A stretch of DNA of 64,000 bases from Kozakia baliensis. GTDB lineage: Bacteria > Pseudomonadota > Alphaproteobacteria > Acetobacterales > Acetobacteraceae. Shown here in pieces: positions 27,453 to 36,394 of the stretch. Every line of letters starts with the position of its first letter. Position 1 is the stretch's first letter. The stretch spans positions 1,072,501 to 1,136,500 of the forward strand of contig NZ_CP014674.1 in the NCBI RefSeq assembly GCF_001787335.1, given 5' to 3'. The notes beneath the pieces were generated by a model. The model had not been told where the DNA came from, did not search any database, and was given only the letters and a program-made list of their open reading frames with translations. The position numbers and the translations under genes were made by a program.

Positions 27453-28981
27453 AGGCGCATCTTTTGTTCCAGGATCGGGATCTCGATCTCAATGCCGGAG
27501 TTCCGCCGCAGTCCGACGCGCTGGTCAATGATTTACGACTGAGTGTCGTGTTCGACGCGATGGCGGCCGGAGACGCGGTGATTGCGAAAATCGTGCCCCA
27601 TGTCGTGCTCGACACATTGATCGATGAAGATGCAATCCGATACCGACAAGAGATTGTCGCGGAAAGCCTCGGTCAGGAAGAACTTATTCGCGAACTCTAT
27701 TCCCTTGCATCGGATGCTATCGAGGCCGAGCGCAAGAGCTATCTCCATGGCGGGTTTCGGTCGCCCGGCAGCATCGTATTCGAGGCGGTCGGCGTCCTGA
27801 AATTGCTGCTGGGCACGCTGATGAGGCTGCGAACGATCAGTGAAGCACGAAAGGATCAGGCGACGTCTCGTGGACTACGCGTTTTATTCGAGACGCTGTC
27901 TCGCGAACTGGACGATGCGTTCTTCGACAAGTTGCATGGTTATCTGCATGAATTGAGCCGCACGCGGATGTTGTTCACCGCGAAGTTGGGGCTCGGGAAC
28001 AAGGCGATCGATTATGTCCTGCGGAAACCGCTCCCGCCTGAGGGGAACTGGCTCGCACGCGCCTTCGCGCCTCGCCCGGAAGGATATACGTATCGACTGA
28101 GCGAGCGCGATGAGGCGGGCGCCCGGGCGTTGAGCGACATCCGGGACCGAGCCCTCAATCGTGCCGCGGATGCACTGGGTCAGGGACGGGATCATGTCCT
28201 GGCGTTTCTCAATGCGTTGAGGAACGAACTGGCGTTCTATATCGGGGCGATCAACCTGCATGCGCGCCTGGTGGAACTGGGTCTGCCCACTTGTCTGCCC
28301 GAGATGCGCTCCCCTGACGATCATCAGTATTCAGCGGAAGGGCTGTATGATGTGGCGCTTGCTCTCGCCTCTGGCGAGAGTGTCGTGGGCAATGACATCG
28401 ATGCGACAGGCCAGCGACAGACGGTCATCGTCACGGGGGCCAACCAGGGCGGCAAATCCACGTGTCTGCGGAGCATCGGGCTATCGTTCGTCATGGGACA
28501 GTCCGGGCTGTTTATGGGCGCGACGGCCCTGCGCACGGGGGTCGTCACCGGCGTGTTCACGCATTTCAAGCGCGAAGAGGACCGGGGGCTCGAAAGCGGA
28601 AAGTTCGACGAAGAACTGCGTCGGATGAGCGATCTGGTCGACCACCTACATCCCCATGCGGTCGTGCTGTTCAATGAGTCCTTCGCCGCGACCAACGAAC
28701 GGGAAGGATCGGAGGTTTCGCGCGAAATCATCGAAGGGCTTCTGGATTCTCATGTCCGCGTGTTTTACGTCACGCATCAATATGGCTTTGCCCATCGCTT
28801 CTTCGAAGCGCATCAGGATACGGCTCTCTTCCTCCGCCCGGAGCGGCTCGGGACCGGGGAGCGGACGTTTCGCATGCAGCCCGGTGAGCCGCTGACCACC
28901 AGTTATGGTCAGGACCTCTATCGGCACATCTTCGGGCAGGATTTGCCAGCCTGGGGGGTGATGATAACCCAGGCGGCGTAG
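27449..28981 (+). CDS. MutS-like ATPase 2
   Basis: 510 residues, MKAHLLFQDRDLDL. The N-terminal and middle helical region (about 1-300) is followed by a MutS domain V: Walker A TGANQGGKST (329-338), FTHFKREED (370-378), Walker B VVLFNESFAATNE (409-410 Asn-Glu), and a VTHQYGFAHRF switch near 445. It lacks MutS domains I-III for mismatch binding, so classical mismatch repair is unlikely. Paralogue of the split gene upstream and the last gene of the original fluoride operon. In the present arrangement it is cut off from the riboswitch and lies behind IS110 copy 2. MutS-type genes are known associates of the crcB riboswitch motif; the biochemical role is unknown. Confidence 0.88.
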   Translation: MKAHLLFQDRDLDLNAGVPPQSDALVNDLRLSVVFDAMAAGDAVIAKIVPHVVLDTLIDEDAIRYRQEIVAESLGQEELIRELYSLASDAIEAERKSYLHGGFRSPGSIVFEAVGVLKLLLGTLMRLRTISEARKDQATSRGLRVLFETLSRELDDAFFDKLHGYLHELSRTRMLFTAKLGLGNKAIDYVLRKPLPPEGNWLARAFAPRPEGYTYRLSERDEAGARALSDIRDRALNRAADALGQGRDHVLAFLNALRNELAFYIGAINLHARLVELGLPTCLPEMRSPDDHQYSAEGLYDVALALASGESVVGNDIDATGQRQTVIVTGANQGGKSTCLRSIGLSFVMGQSGLFMGATALRTGVVTGVFTHFKREEDRGLESGKFDEELRRMSDLVDHLHPHAVVLFNESFAATNEREGSEVSREIIEGLLDSHVRVFYVTHQYGFAHRFFEAHQDTALFLRPERLGTGERTFRMQPGEPLTTSYGQDLYRHIFGQDLPAWGVMITQAA

Positions 28982-28992
28982 CAGGTGGCCCC

Positions 28993-29814
28993 TTAGTGAT
29001 GTGTGAGGATCGGCAGGGTTTCGTGCGCGAGAATATCTTGTGTGGCGCCCCCAAAAAGCCATTCCAGGAAACGCGGGTGGGTATAAGCGCCCATAATCAG
29101 CAGATCCGCGTTGGCCGTGAGGGCATGTTCACGGATGTGTTCACCAGCATGACCATCGGTGACCGAGAAGCGATCGACTGCCACGGGTACGCCAGCATCT
29201 TGCAGATCCTTGATGATATCCGGGGTATTTTCGACATGCCGCCGTCCGTCTTCGCCAATCAAGAACGTTACCTGTTGTGCCGTTCTCAACAGGCGATCTG
29301 CTTGGCCCAGCACGTCCTGCAAGGCAGACGACGGCCTCCACGCGATGACCGGGCGTAACCCCACAGTGTCGAACCGCTGCAACGGTGCGATCAGCACGGT
29401 GGCTTCGGCGTCATAAAGTGCTGCTGCGAACGCTTTGTGAACTTCAGCGCGATCGTGACGGAGCGGGCGGCTCAGGACAACCAGATCAGCGCGTCCTGCC
29501 TCGATGGCTACAATTTTTCGCACATCGCCGGCGATTTCCATCCATTGCGCGCGTACCGTGCCATCATGATCCTGGATCCAGCGCGCTGCTATGTCGCGCA
29601 AGGCGTCTGATCGCTGCGTCGTCTCTTGTATGAAGGCCTCTCGTTCCGCATGCGTCGGAATGCCTTCATCGAGGGATTGAAAATCCGGATTGGTGTCCAG
29701 GCGCGGATGTAAAATGACAATGTGGCTTTCAGGCAGTCGGCTCGCGATCTCGCCAGCTGCGTGGAGCGTGTTGATCGCCGTGTTCTCTCGGTCCAAAATC
29801 GCTAGAATGAGCAT
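28993..29814 (-). CDS. Universal stress protein, two tandem Usp domains
   Basis: 273 residues. The first domain is about 1-145 and contains ADLVVLSRP; the second is about 150-273 and ends with the nucleotide-site-like motif ADLLIMGAYTHPRFLEWLFGGAT (G-2x-G-9x-G type). Convergent with the MutS-like gene, 11 bases between stops. Usp genes are among those found near fluoride-response genes, which fits the island, but it has no visible riboswitch of its own. Confidence 0.9.
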   Translation of the reverse strand: MLILAILDRENTAINTLHAAGEIASRLPESHIVILHPRLDTNPDFQSLDEGIPTHAEREAFIQETTQRSDALRDIAARWIQDHDGTVRAQWMEIAGDVRKIVAIEAGRADLVVLSRPLRHDRAEVHKAFAAALYDAEATVLIAPLQRFDTVGLRPVIAWRPSSALQDVLGQADRLLRTAQQVTFLIGEDGRRHVENTPDIIKDLQDAGVPVAVDRFSVTDGHAGEHIREHALTANADLLIMGAYTHPRFLEWLFGGATQDILAHETLPILTHH

Positions 29815-30270
29815 TGTCGCCCTCCCATGATTTTTGAATGTGTCAAAAATTAAAAACGAGCAGGAAAGCGTCGTGCACGTCTATCCAGCATGCAAAAATC
29901 GTCAGCCTCGCGGTACTTTCCAAGGAAATTCTACATCCCGCAACGTGATTGTGAACGCGGGTTCAACTGCTATCCGTGCATCTGATTATGAGGTGGTTAG
30001 ATATGATGTTTGCGGCAAGATGCCTAGCGCACCAGGAGGGCGACGCCGGTTCGATATCTGGCCGTTCTGCGCTCGATCCTTAGTATTCCGATAGTCTGGA
30101 CGGCTTCTGTCATGGCACTGCTGGCGAGCTGAACCGGGCCAACGCCCTGCTCGATTTGAGGGCCGCTTTCGGGACATGGGCGACACTGAGTATACGACCG
30201 ACATGAGGCGTACGCAGTCAGTCTGGTTTAGGTTACAACCCCCGGTCGGGACATTCCATACAAACAAGAT
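29815..30270. other. Intergenic, no supported gene
   Basis: A plus frame at 29834-30094 lacks a ribosome site and conserved features. AT-rich bases at 29830-29870 could hold the promoter of the stress protein. Nothing else recognisable. Confidence 0.3.
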
Positions 30271-30927
30271 TCAGGCGGCGATGCGATGTAGATCGGCATC
30301 GCCGTATATCCTGCACCCATCGCCTGCCTGATCGACCAGCCGGACCATTGCCGTTGCGACGGTCTGCGCCTGAATGGCGCCATACCGCGATAGCTTTCCT
30401 ACCATGAGCGGCGCCACGACCGCTGTCAGTCGCTGGCCGACCGCTTCCATTGGTCGTGTTTCCGCCCGCTGACCCAGCAGCATGCCGGAGCGGACGATGT
30501 CCATACGTCTGAACCCTAGCGCCTCGATATCACGCTCGATCCTGCCTTTGGTCCGAAGATAAAAACCGGGGCCACCGGCTCCCACCGAAGACACGAGAAT
30601 GAACTGGCGCGCGCCTAGGGCATGGGCACCCCGGGCGAAGGCGAGGACGTAGTCCTGATCGACATGGAACATGGTGGCCTGCGACCCGGCAGTGCGAATG
30701 GTCGTCCCCAGACAGGAAATCGCCACGTCAGCGCCACTCGGCGCTACGTCACGTAGCGTCATTTCGGGCGCCATGCACAGACGCTCGAAGTCGATGACAT
30801 GGTCGAAACCGGGTGTTCTCCGGCGCGTCAGACTGGTGACGACGGTGTCGGGACGCGGGGCAAGACCGGCCTCGACAAAATGTCCGACGAGACCAGTCGC
30901 ACCGGCCAGCAGAACGCGTGTTGTCAT
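30271..30927 (-). CDS. NAD(P)H-binding atypical SDR (epimerase-like)
   Basis: 218 residues. Rossmann motif LLAGATGLVGHFV (about 6-18) typical of atypical SDRs, RRRTPGF where NADP phosphate would sit, and FILVSSVGAGG (about 109-119) followed by YLRTKGRIERDI in place of YxxxK. Similar to oxidoreductases of the HTATIP2/YwnB-like group. Ends close to the aldehyde dehydrogenase start region and is 20 bases downstream of it on the same strand, so they may be co-transcribed. Confidence 0.85.
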   Translation of the reverse strand: MTTRVLLAGATGLVGHFVEAGLAPRPDTVVTSLTRRRTPGFDHVIDFERLCMAPEMTLRDVAPSGADVAISCLGTTIRTAGSQATMFHVDQDYVLAFARGAHALGARQFILVSSVGAGGPGFYLRTKGRIERDIEALGFRRMDIVRSGMLLGQRAETRPMEAVGQRLTAVVAPLMVGKLSRYGAIQAQTVATAMVRLVDQAGDGCRIYGDADLHRIAA

Positions 30928-30947
30928 CAGTATGACTCTCCCTGCGT

Positions 30948-32369
30948 TTATCGCAGCAGAAAATTCGTGATGAACGCAGCCAGCTTTCCAAAAGGAGGCT
31001 GAAGCAGTGTTGCTGCGTTGAAGCGACCCTGTCTGTAAACACCCCGCGCATGCGTGAGTGCGATGAAGCCCTCCTTCCCGTGATACGCCCCGATGCCGCT
31101 GTCTCCCACACCGCCGAATGGCAGGTCGTCCTGTGCGATATGCAGCAGGGTACCATTAAGAGTGACGTTTCCTGACACCGTCCGGCTGAGCACCCTGTTA
31201 CGGGCTGTGCCGTCATCGCCAAAATAATACAGCGCCAGAGGTCGGGGGCGTGCATTGATGAACGCAATCGCCTCATCCAGCGTGCGATAGGTCTGCACGG
31301 GCAGGACAGGGCCGAAAATCTCCTCCTGCATCGCCGCCATCTGCGGGGTCACATCCACCAGCAGAACAGGAGCAAGGACATGATCGGCAGTTGAATCGCT
31401 GCCCATCCGGATGACGCGTGCGCCCCGCGTCTCCGCATCGCGGACCAGACTGCTCAGGCGTTCGTAGTGGTGCTGGTTGAGGATGGCGGTATAATCCGCA
31501 GACCCTGCATAACCGCCCGGATAAAGCTTCTTCACTGCGGCCTGATAGGCGCTGGCGAAAGCGCCCTTATCGTTTTCGTGCAGCAGCACATAATCCGGCG
31601 CAATGCAGGTCTGTCCGGCATTGGTCAGCTTGCCGAACGCCATGCGCTCCGCCACCCGCGTCATGGAAAAGCCGGGTTCGATCACCACCGGAGACTTGCC
31701 CCCCAGTTCGAGCGTGACCGGGGTCAGGTTCCGCGCGGCAGCGACAGTCACTTTTTTCCCAACTGCCGTGCTACCGGTGAAGAGGAGATGATCGAATGGC
31801 AGCGCCGAAAACGCAGCACCCGTTTCCACTGCCCCCATCACCACCGAGACCCGCTCCGGCGGAAAGACGGCCTGGACGATTTCTCCGATCACCGCCGATG
31901 TGGCCGGTGTGAATTCCGACGGCTTGAGCATGGCGCGGTTTCCGGCGGCAATGGCAGTCGCCAGTGGCACAAGGGCGAGCGTGACCGGATAATTCCACGG
32001 TCCGATAATCCCCACCACCCCAACCGGCTGACGGACCACCCAGGCGCGACCAAAGCGGAAATAGGGAGAAACATGGCGCCACTCCCGCTTCATCCAATGC
32101 CCCACATGCCGGATCATATAGTTGATCGACTGCACCAGCGGGATCAGTTCCACGATGGCGCTTTCTCGCTCCGACCGCTGACCGAAATCAATCTTCAGGG
32201 CACGAACGATCTCTATGCGTCGCTTCAGGATTTCCGCTTTCAGACGCCACAGGTCAGCCCGACGCTGCTGCGCACCAGGCGGTCCGGCACGCAGGAACGC
32301 GGCGCGCTGGCGCTCAAGGAGACGAGACAGATCGGCGGAGGAGGTCTGCGCTGAGACAGTATCGGACAT
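30948..32369 (-). CDS. Aldehyde dehydrogenase, coniferyl-aldehyde-dehydrogenase type
   Basis: 473 residues. ALDH hallmarks: GIIGPWNYPVTLAL (about 119), KPSEFTP (about 149), FTGSTAVGK (about 196), catalytic Glu in LELGGKSP (about 222) and Cys in NAGQTCIAPDY (about 254), then EEIFGPVLPV. The short length without a long N-terminal extension matches CalB/class 3-like enzymes that oxidise aromatic or fatty aldehydes. Divergent from a TetR gene with a matched operator pair between. Confidence 0.92.
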   Translation of the reverse strand: MSDTVSAQTSSADLSRLLERQRAAFLRAGPPGAQQRRADLWRLKAEILKRRIEIVRALKIDFGQRSERESAIVELIPLVQSINYMIRHVGHWMKREWRHVSPYFRFGRAWVVRQPVGVVGIIGPWNYPVTLALVPLATAIAAGNRAMLKPSEFTPATSAVIGEIVQAVFPPERVSVVMGAVETGAAFSALPFDHLLFTGSTAVGKKVTVAAARNLTPVTLELGGKSPVVIEPGFSMTRVAERMAFGKLTNAGQTCIAPDYVLLHENDKGAFASAYQAAVKKLYPGGYAGSADYTAILNQHHYERLSSLVRDAETRGARVIRMGSDSTADHVLAPVLLVDVTPQMAAMQEEIFGPVLPVQTYRTLDEAIAFINARPRPLALYYFGDDGTARNRVLSRTVSGNVTLNGTLLHIAQDDLPFGGVGDSGIGAYHGKEGFIALTHARGVYRQGRFNAATLLQPPFGKLAAFITNFLLR

Positions 32370-32379
32370 TGCGTCCTCA

Positions 32380-32458
32380 ATGTTTACAGGAGAAACTCAT
32401 GCGGGCAGGATAGAAACTCTGACGATCCACTGTCAACGAAAGTTTCTTGTGTAAACAT
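32380..32458. promoter_or_regulatory. Long inverted repeat between aldehyde dehydrogenase and TetR genes
   Basis: atgtttacaggagaaact (32380-32397) and agtttcttgtgtaaacat (32441-32458) are inverted copies with 16 of 18 positions matching, one in front of each divergent gene. Arrangement suggests two binding sites for the adjacent TetR regulator. Confidence 0.7.
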
Positions 32459-32469
32459 GGACCTCACGA

Positions 32470-33078
32470 ATGAGTGAAACGAAAGACCGCCCCTATCATC
32501 ACGGCAATCTGCGCCGCGTCCTGATCGACACGGCGCTTGCCATGCTGGCCGCTGACCAGAACTGGGCCTTCACCCTGCGCGAGGTCGCCCGCCGCACCGG
32601 TGTCAGCCACGCCGCGCCCTACAAGCATTTTCGTGACCGGGAGGAGCTTCTGCGCGAACTGGCCCGGATCGGCTTTGTGCAGCTTGGGGAGGTCATGGAG
32701 GATGCGATCGTCAAGGACGCGCTGTCCATGCGCGCAAAATTCATCGCAGGGGCCGCCGCCTGTATCGCGTTCGCGGTGTTTAATCCCGGTCTTTACCGCC
32801 TGATGTTCAGTTCGGACGCCGACAAGACAGCGGACCCGCATCTGCATGACGCTGCTATGAGAATATTCCGGATTCTTCTGCAACTTCTGGAAGACGGACA
32901 ACGGGACGGCAGTTTCCGGCCGGTCGCCCTCAATGCGCAGGCGGCCGCAAGCTGGGCGCAGGTGCACGGACTGGCCATGCTGGCCATTAGTGGACAGCTT
33001 CTTGAAGAGAAGGTTGGCCCGGAACCAGTTCGGGCAGCACTTGACGTGTTGCTGGATGGCGTGTGTCGCGAAAAATGA
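32470..33078 (+). CDS. TetR/AcrR-family regulator
   Basis: 202 residues. N-terminal HTH (about 12-55): HHGNLRRVLIDTALAML, FTLREVARRTGVSHAAPYKHF. The C-terminal part is a WHG/TetR_C-type ligand domain (FNPGLYRLMFSS). Likely controls the divergent aldehyde dehydrogenase through the inverted repeat between them. Confidence 0.92.
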   Translation: MSETKDRPYHHGNLRRVLIDTALAMLAADQNWAFTLREVARRTGVSHAAPYKHFRDREELLRELARIGFVQLGEVMEDAIVKDALSMRAKFIAGAAACIAFAVFNPGLYRLMFSSDADKTADPHLHDAAMRIFRILLQLLEDGQRDGSFRPVALNAQAAASWAQVHGLAMLAISGQLLEEKVGPEPVRAALDVLLDGVCREK

Positions 33079-33246
33079 CCGGAGAAGGCGGAAGCGGTCG
33101 CTTTTCACGCTTCCCACACCTACTCACCTGGTAGCACCATCCCTGGACAGCCCTCTGATCACCAGCAGCAGGGCCGCACGTTCATGGGGCGATCCAGCAA
33201 CTGACATGTCCCTGATCGGATGGCATTGACTCATGCGGAAAGCATA

Positions 33247-33268
33247 TTATGGTATTAACATTCCATAA
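33247..33268. promoter_or_regulatory. Palindrome upstream of the second TetR gene
   Basis: ttatgg and ccataa flank a 10-base centre, 16 bases before the ATG, so it would cover the promoter or start region and allow autorepression. A related site ttatgg-aacgg-ccattaa lies at 33884-33901 in front of the following oxidoreductase gene, with a shorter spacer. Confidence 0.55.
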
Positions 33269-33283
33269 CTGATTAGGTTCACC

Positions 33284-33868
33284 ATGGCCCGCCCGAGAGA
33301 GTTTGACGAAGACCGTGTGCTTGATGCCGCCATGGAGACCTTCTGGCGCAAGGGCTATGAGGGGACTTCGGCGCAAGACCTCGTTGACGCCACGGGCCTC
33401 GGACGCGGCAGCCTCTACGCCGCCTATGCGAACAAGCAAGGTATCTTCGAGCAGGCACTGCGGCGTTACCACAAGCGCGCGCAAGGTCATGTCGATCAGC
33501 TCCGGGAATCGGGTTCGCCTGTCGAGCACCTTCGGGAACTTATGCAGGGAATTGTCGATGCCGATCTTGGAGCATCAGAGAAACGCGGATGCCTCGCCAC
33601 CAACAGCGCCATCGAGGTCGCCAGCCGCGATCCGCATATTGCCGATCTGGTGCGCGAAAATTTCAACATCCTGACGCGCGGCATCGAGGAAACGATCCGG
33701 CGCGGTCAGGACGCTGGCGAAATCCGCTCCACCACTGATGCCGAAACGCTGGCGCTTTTTGTCTTCAATGCCGTGCAGGGGCTGCGTGTGCTTACCAGCA
33801 CGGCCTCCGCGCAGGATCGCGGCAAACTGACCACGATCATCGACCAGACTTTGACCGCCCTGACCTGA
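33284..33868 (+). CDS. TetR/AcrR-family regulator
   Basis: 194 residues. HTH at about 10-50 (EDRVLDAAMETFWRKGYEGTSAQDLVDATGLGRGSLY split over the domain; short view DLVDATGLGRGSLYAAY). The TetR_C domain has RGCLATNSAIEVASRD, a segment common in the YafC/AefR-like subgroup. Precedes an oxidoreductase and a transporter on the same strand that it probably controls. Confidence 0.92.
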   Translation: MARPREFDEDRVLDAAMETFWRKGYEGTSAQDLVDATGLGRGSLYAAYANKQGIFEQALRRYHKRAQGHVDQLRESGSPVEHLRELMQGIVDADLGASEKRGCLATNSAIEVASRDPHIADLVRENFNILTRGIEETIRRGQDAGEIRSTTDAETLALFVFNAVQGLRVLTSTASAQDRGKLTTIIDQTLTALT

Positions 33869-33931
33869 CTCTTTTTTGGTCAGTTATGGAACGGCCATTA
33901 AACAATATCCACAACATCACAGGAGCTACCC

Positions 33932-34802
33932 ATGACAGAGAATAATCCCCCCGTTTCAGTTGCCGTCCTCGGCACCGGCCTTATCGGAGCAGCCGTCGCC
34001 CGCAATCTCGCCCGCAAAGGATTTCATGTCCGTGCGTGGAATCGCACGGCAGAGAAGGCCCAAGTACTCACGGCCGACGGTGCGCAAGCCTTCGACAATC
34101 CAGCCGATGTCATCAGTGACGCAGATGTCATCGTCATCGTGCTGAAAGATGGTCCTGTCGTGAATGAGGCAATGGCGGCGGCACGCCCGGCCTGCGCAAA
34201 GGCGCGATCTGGCTGCAACTCAGCACGGTAGGCGCCGAAGCGATCGACACGCTCGCCGCTTTCGCCGAGGAAAATGGCCTCGTCTTCTACGACACGCCGG
34301 TTCAGGGAACCCGCCAGCCTGCCGAGCAGGGCAAACTGGTCATTCTTGCCTCGGGTCCCGAAGACGGTCGGGGCATCGCGCAATCGGTCTTCGACGCCAT
34401 CGGCCAGCGCACCCTTTGGGTGTCGGACAGACCCGGAGCCAGCAGTCGCCTCAAGCTGGCGCTGAACGCCTATGTATTCGCTCTCACGCATGACAAGGCC
34501 GAAACCCGCGCCATCGCCAAGGCGCTTGGCGTCGATCCCGCGCTGGTGGTCGAGGCCGTAACCGACGGGCCGTTGGACAGCGGTTATTTTAAGGCAAGGC
34601 CGCGGCGATGCTCAAGGGCGATTTCACCGCCAGCTTCTCCGTCGCCAATGGGGTGAAGGACGCGCGTCTCGTCGTGGACGCGCTGACCGGCACCGGCGTT
34701 CAGGCGGATTTGGCGGCGGCTAGTCTGGCACGCTTCCAACGGGTCGCGGAAGCCGGACATGGCGACAAGGACATTGCGGCCTCTTTCCTTGCTGATGCGT
34801 GA
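33932..34802 (+). pseudogene. NAD(P)-binding dehydrogenase (beta-hydroxyacid/imine-reductase type), two frameshifts
   Basis: Start MTENNPPVSVAVLGTGLIG with the GxGxIG nucleotide site, and AWNRTAEKA for NADP. The frame continues as GLRKGAIWLQLSTVG after a one-base loss near 34188, and as AAAMLKGDFTASFSVANGV after another near 34595. Joined, it is about 290 residues with intact family motifs (STVG, YDTPVQGTR, KLALNAYVF). Either a recent pseudogene or two sequence errors. Confidence 0.85.
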
Positions 34803-34806
34803 CGCC

Positions 34807-36020
34807 ATGACAGTTTCCGAAAACATCCAGATTGATCGCCCGGAAGCAGAAGGCGCGCACGAGCGTCTGCCGGTCGGGCAATTGCTGGCGTTCACGGTGG
34901 CGGGGTTTCTCGCCATTATGACCGAGAACATGCCCGTTGGGATTCTGCCGCAGATCGGCGCAGGGCTTGGCGTGTCGGAAGCCATGGCCGGGCAGACCGT
35001 GACGCTCTATACGCTCGGCTCGGTAGTGGCGGCTATCCCGGTCATCGCGGCGACAAGAAGCTGGAATCGCCCTCCGCTGTCCCTGCTGGTGATTGCCGGG
35101 CTTCTCATCTTGAACACCATGACGGTCGTGTCGGCGCATTACGCATAACGCTTCTCGCGCGCTTCATCGCTGGCATGTCGGCGAGCGTGGTCTGGGGACT
35201 GGTCGCGGGCTATGCACGGCGGCTTGCACCGCCGCATCTGCAAGGCCGGGCGCTCGCCATCGTCGGTGTCGGCCAGCCTATCGCATTGTCGCTAGGGGTG
35301 CCGCTTGACGCATGGCTCGGCGGTCTGTTCAACTGGCGGGCAGTCTTCTGGATAATGTCCGCCGTCGCATTGCTGCTGTTGGCATGGGTGCGGTTCGGAG
35401 TCCCCGACTTCCCTGGTCAGGCACAATACCAGCGGCTGCCGGTGCGCAAGGTGTTCCTAATCCCCGGAATCAGCCCGGTGGCGCTGGTTCTGTTCGCATG
35501 GATACTGGCGCACAACATCCTTTACACCTACGTCGCGCCGTTCCTAGGTGCTTCTGATACAGGGTTGCGGGTAGAGGTAATTCTTCTCGTCTTCGGCATC
35601 GCGTCTGTCGTCGGCATATGGGGAATCGGCGTTCTGGTGGACCGCCGTTTGCGGGGCGTCACACTCATCAGCCTCGCCGCTTTCGCAGTCGCAGCGACCT
35701 TGCTGGCGAGACCGCATGGATCGACCGCGCTGGTGCTGATCGCCGTCGCCATCTGGGGGCTGACTTTCGGCGGTGCGCCGACCTTGTTGCAAACGGCACT
35801 GGCGGATTCCGCAGGTGAACGTGCGGATGTGGCCCAATCCATCCTCGTGACCATCTTCAACCTCGCCGTAGCGGGTGGTGGACTGGTCGGAGGGCTGGTG
35901 ATCGACGCGGCCGGGCCAGCATGGCTGCCGTGGACCCTGCTGCCGCTGATCGTCATCGCGTTGGCGACGGCGTGGCAGGCGAAGGCTCACGGCTTCCGGG
36001 CCGGACACAGGGGAGCATGA
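34807..36020 (+). pseudogene. MFS transporter, one frameshift
   Basis: About 400 residues when joined. N-part from ATG 34807 (AFTVAGFLAIMTENMPVGIL, first helix) ends at a TAA after VVSAHYA; the protein resumes as TLLARFIAGMSASVVWGLV after a one-base loss near 35145. The segments RRLAPPHLQGRALAIVGVGQ and the later helices match DHA1-type sugar or drug exporters. It follows the oxidoreductase by 4 bases. Confidence 0.85.
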
Positions 36021-36376
36021 CAGGAATGGGCGGGCGCAATTCCGATCTTCTCCTGACGGCGATTGCGCCCGCCATCTGGGGCAGCACCTACATCGTCACG
36101 ACGCAGCTCCTCCCAGAATTTTCACCGATACCAGTGGCCATGCTGCGCGCGTTGCCGGCTGGCTTGTTGCTGCTCCTGATCGTGCGAAAACTGCCGATCG
36201 GCTTATGGTTGGGACGTGCTTTCGCTCTCGGGGCGCTCAACTTCTCGATTTTCTGGAGCCTGCTGTTCGTCTCTGCCTACCGGTTGCCCGGCGGCATTGC
36301 GGCGACAATCGGAGCGGTCCGGCCGTTGATCGTCATTCTGCTCGCCAGTTCTATTGTGTATGGCTCAGTCCTATGA
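36017..36376 (+). pseudogene. EamA/DMT-type transporter, 5' part only
   Basis: About 119 residues; ATG overlaps the MFS stop (atga). LLLTAIAPAIWGSTYIVTTQLL is the first helix of a DMT exporter; about four helices are present. The frame leaves family sequence at about IVILLASSIVYG and stops 18 bases before the gumB-like stop, so the gene was cut where the polysaccharide locus begins. Confidence 0.75.
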
Positions 36377-36394
36377 ACCACACACAAGTTTAGT

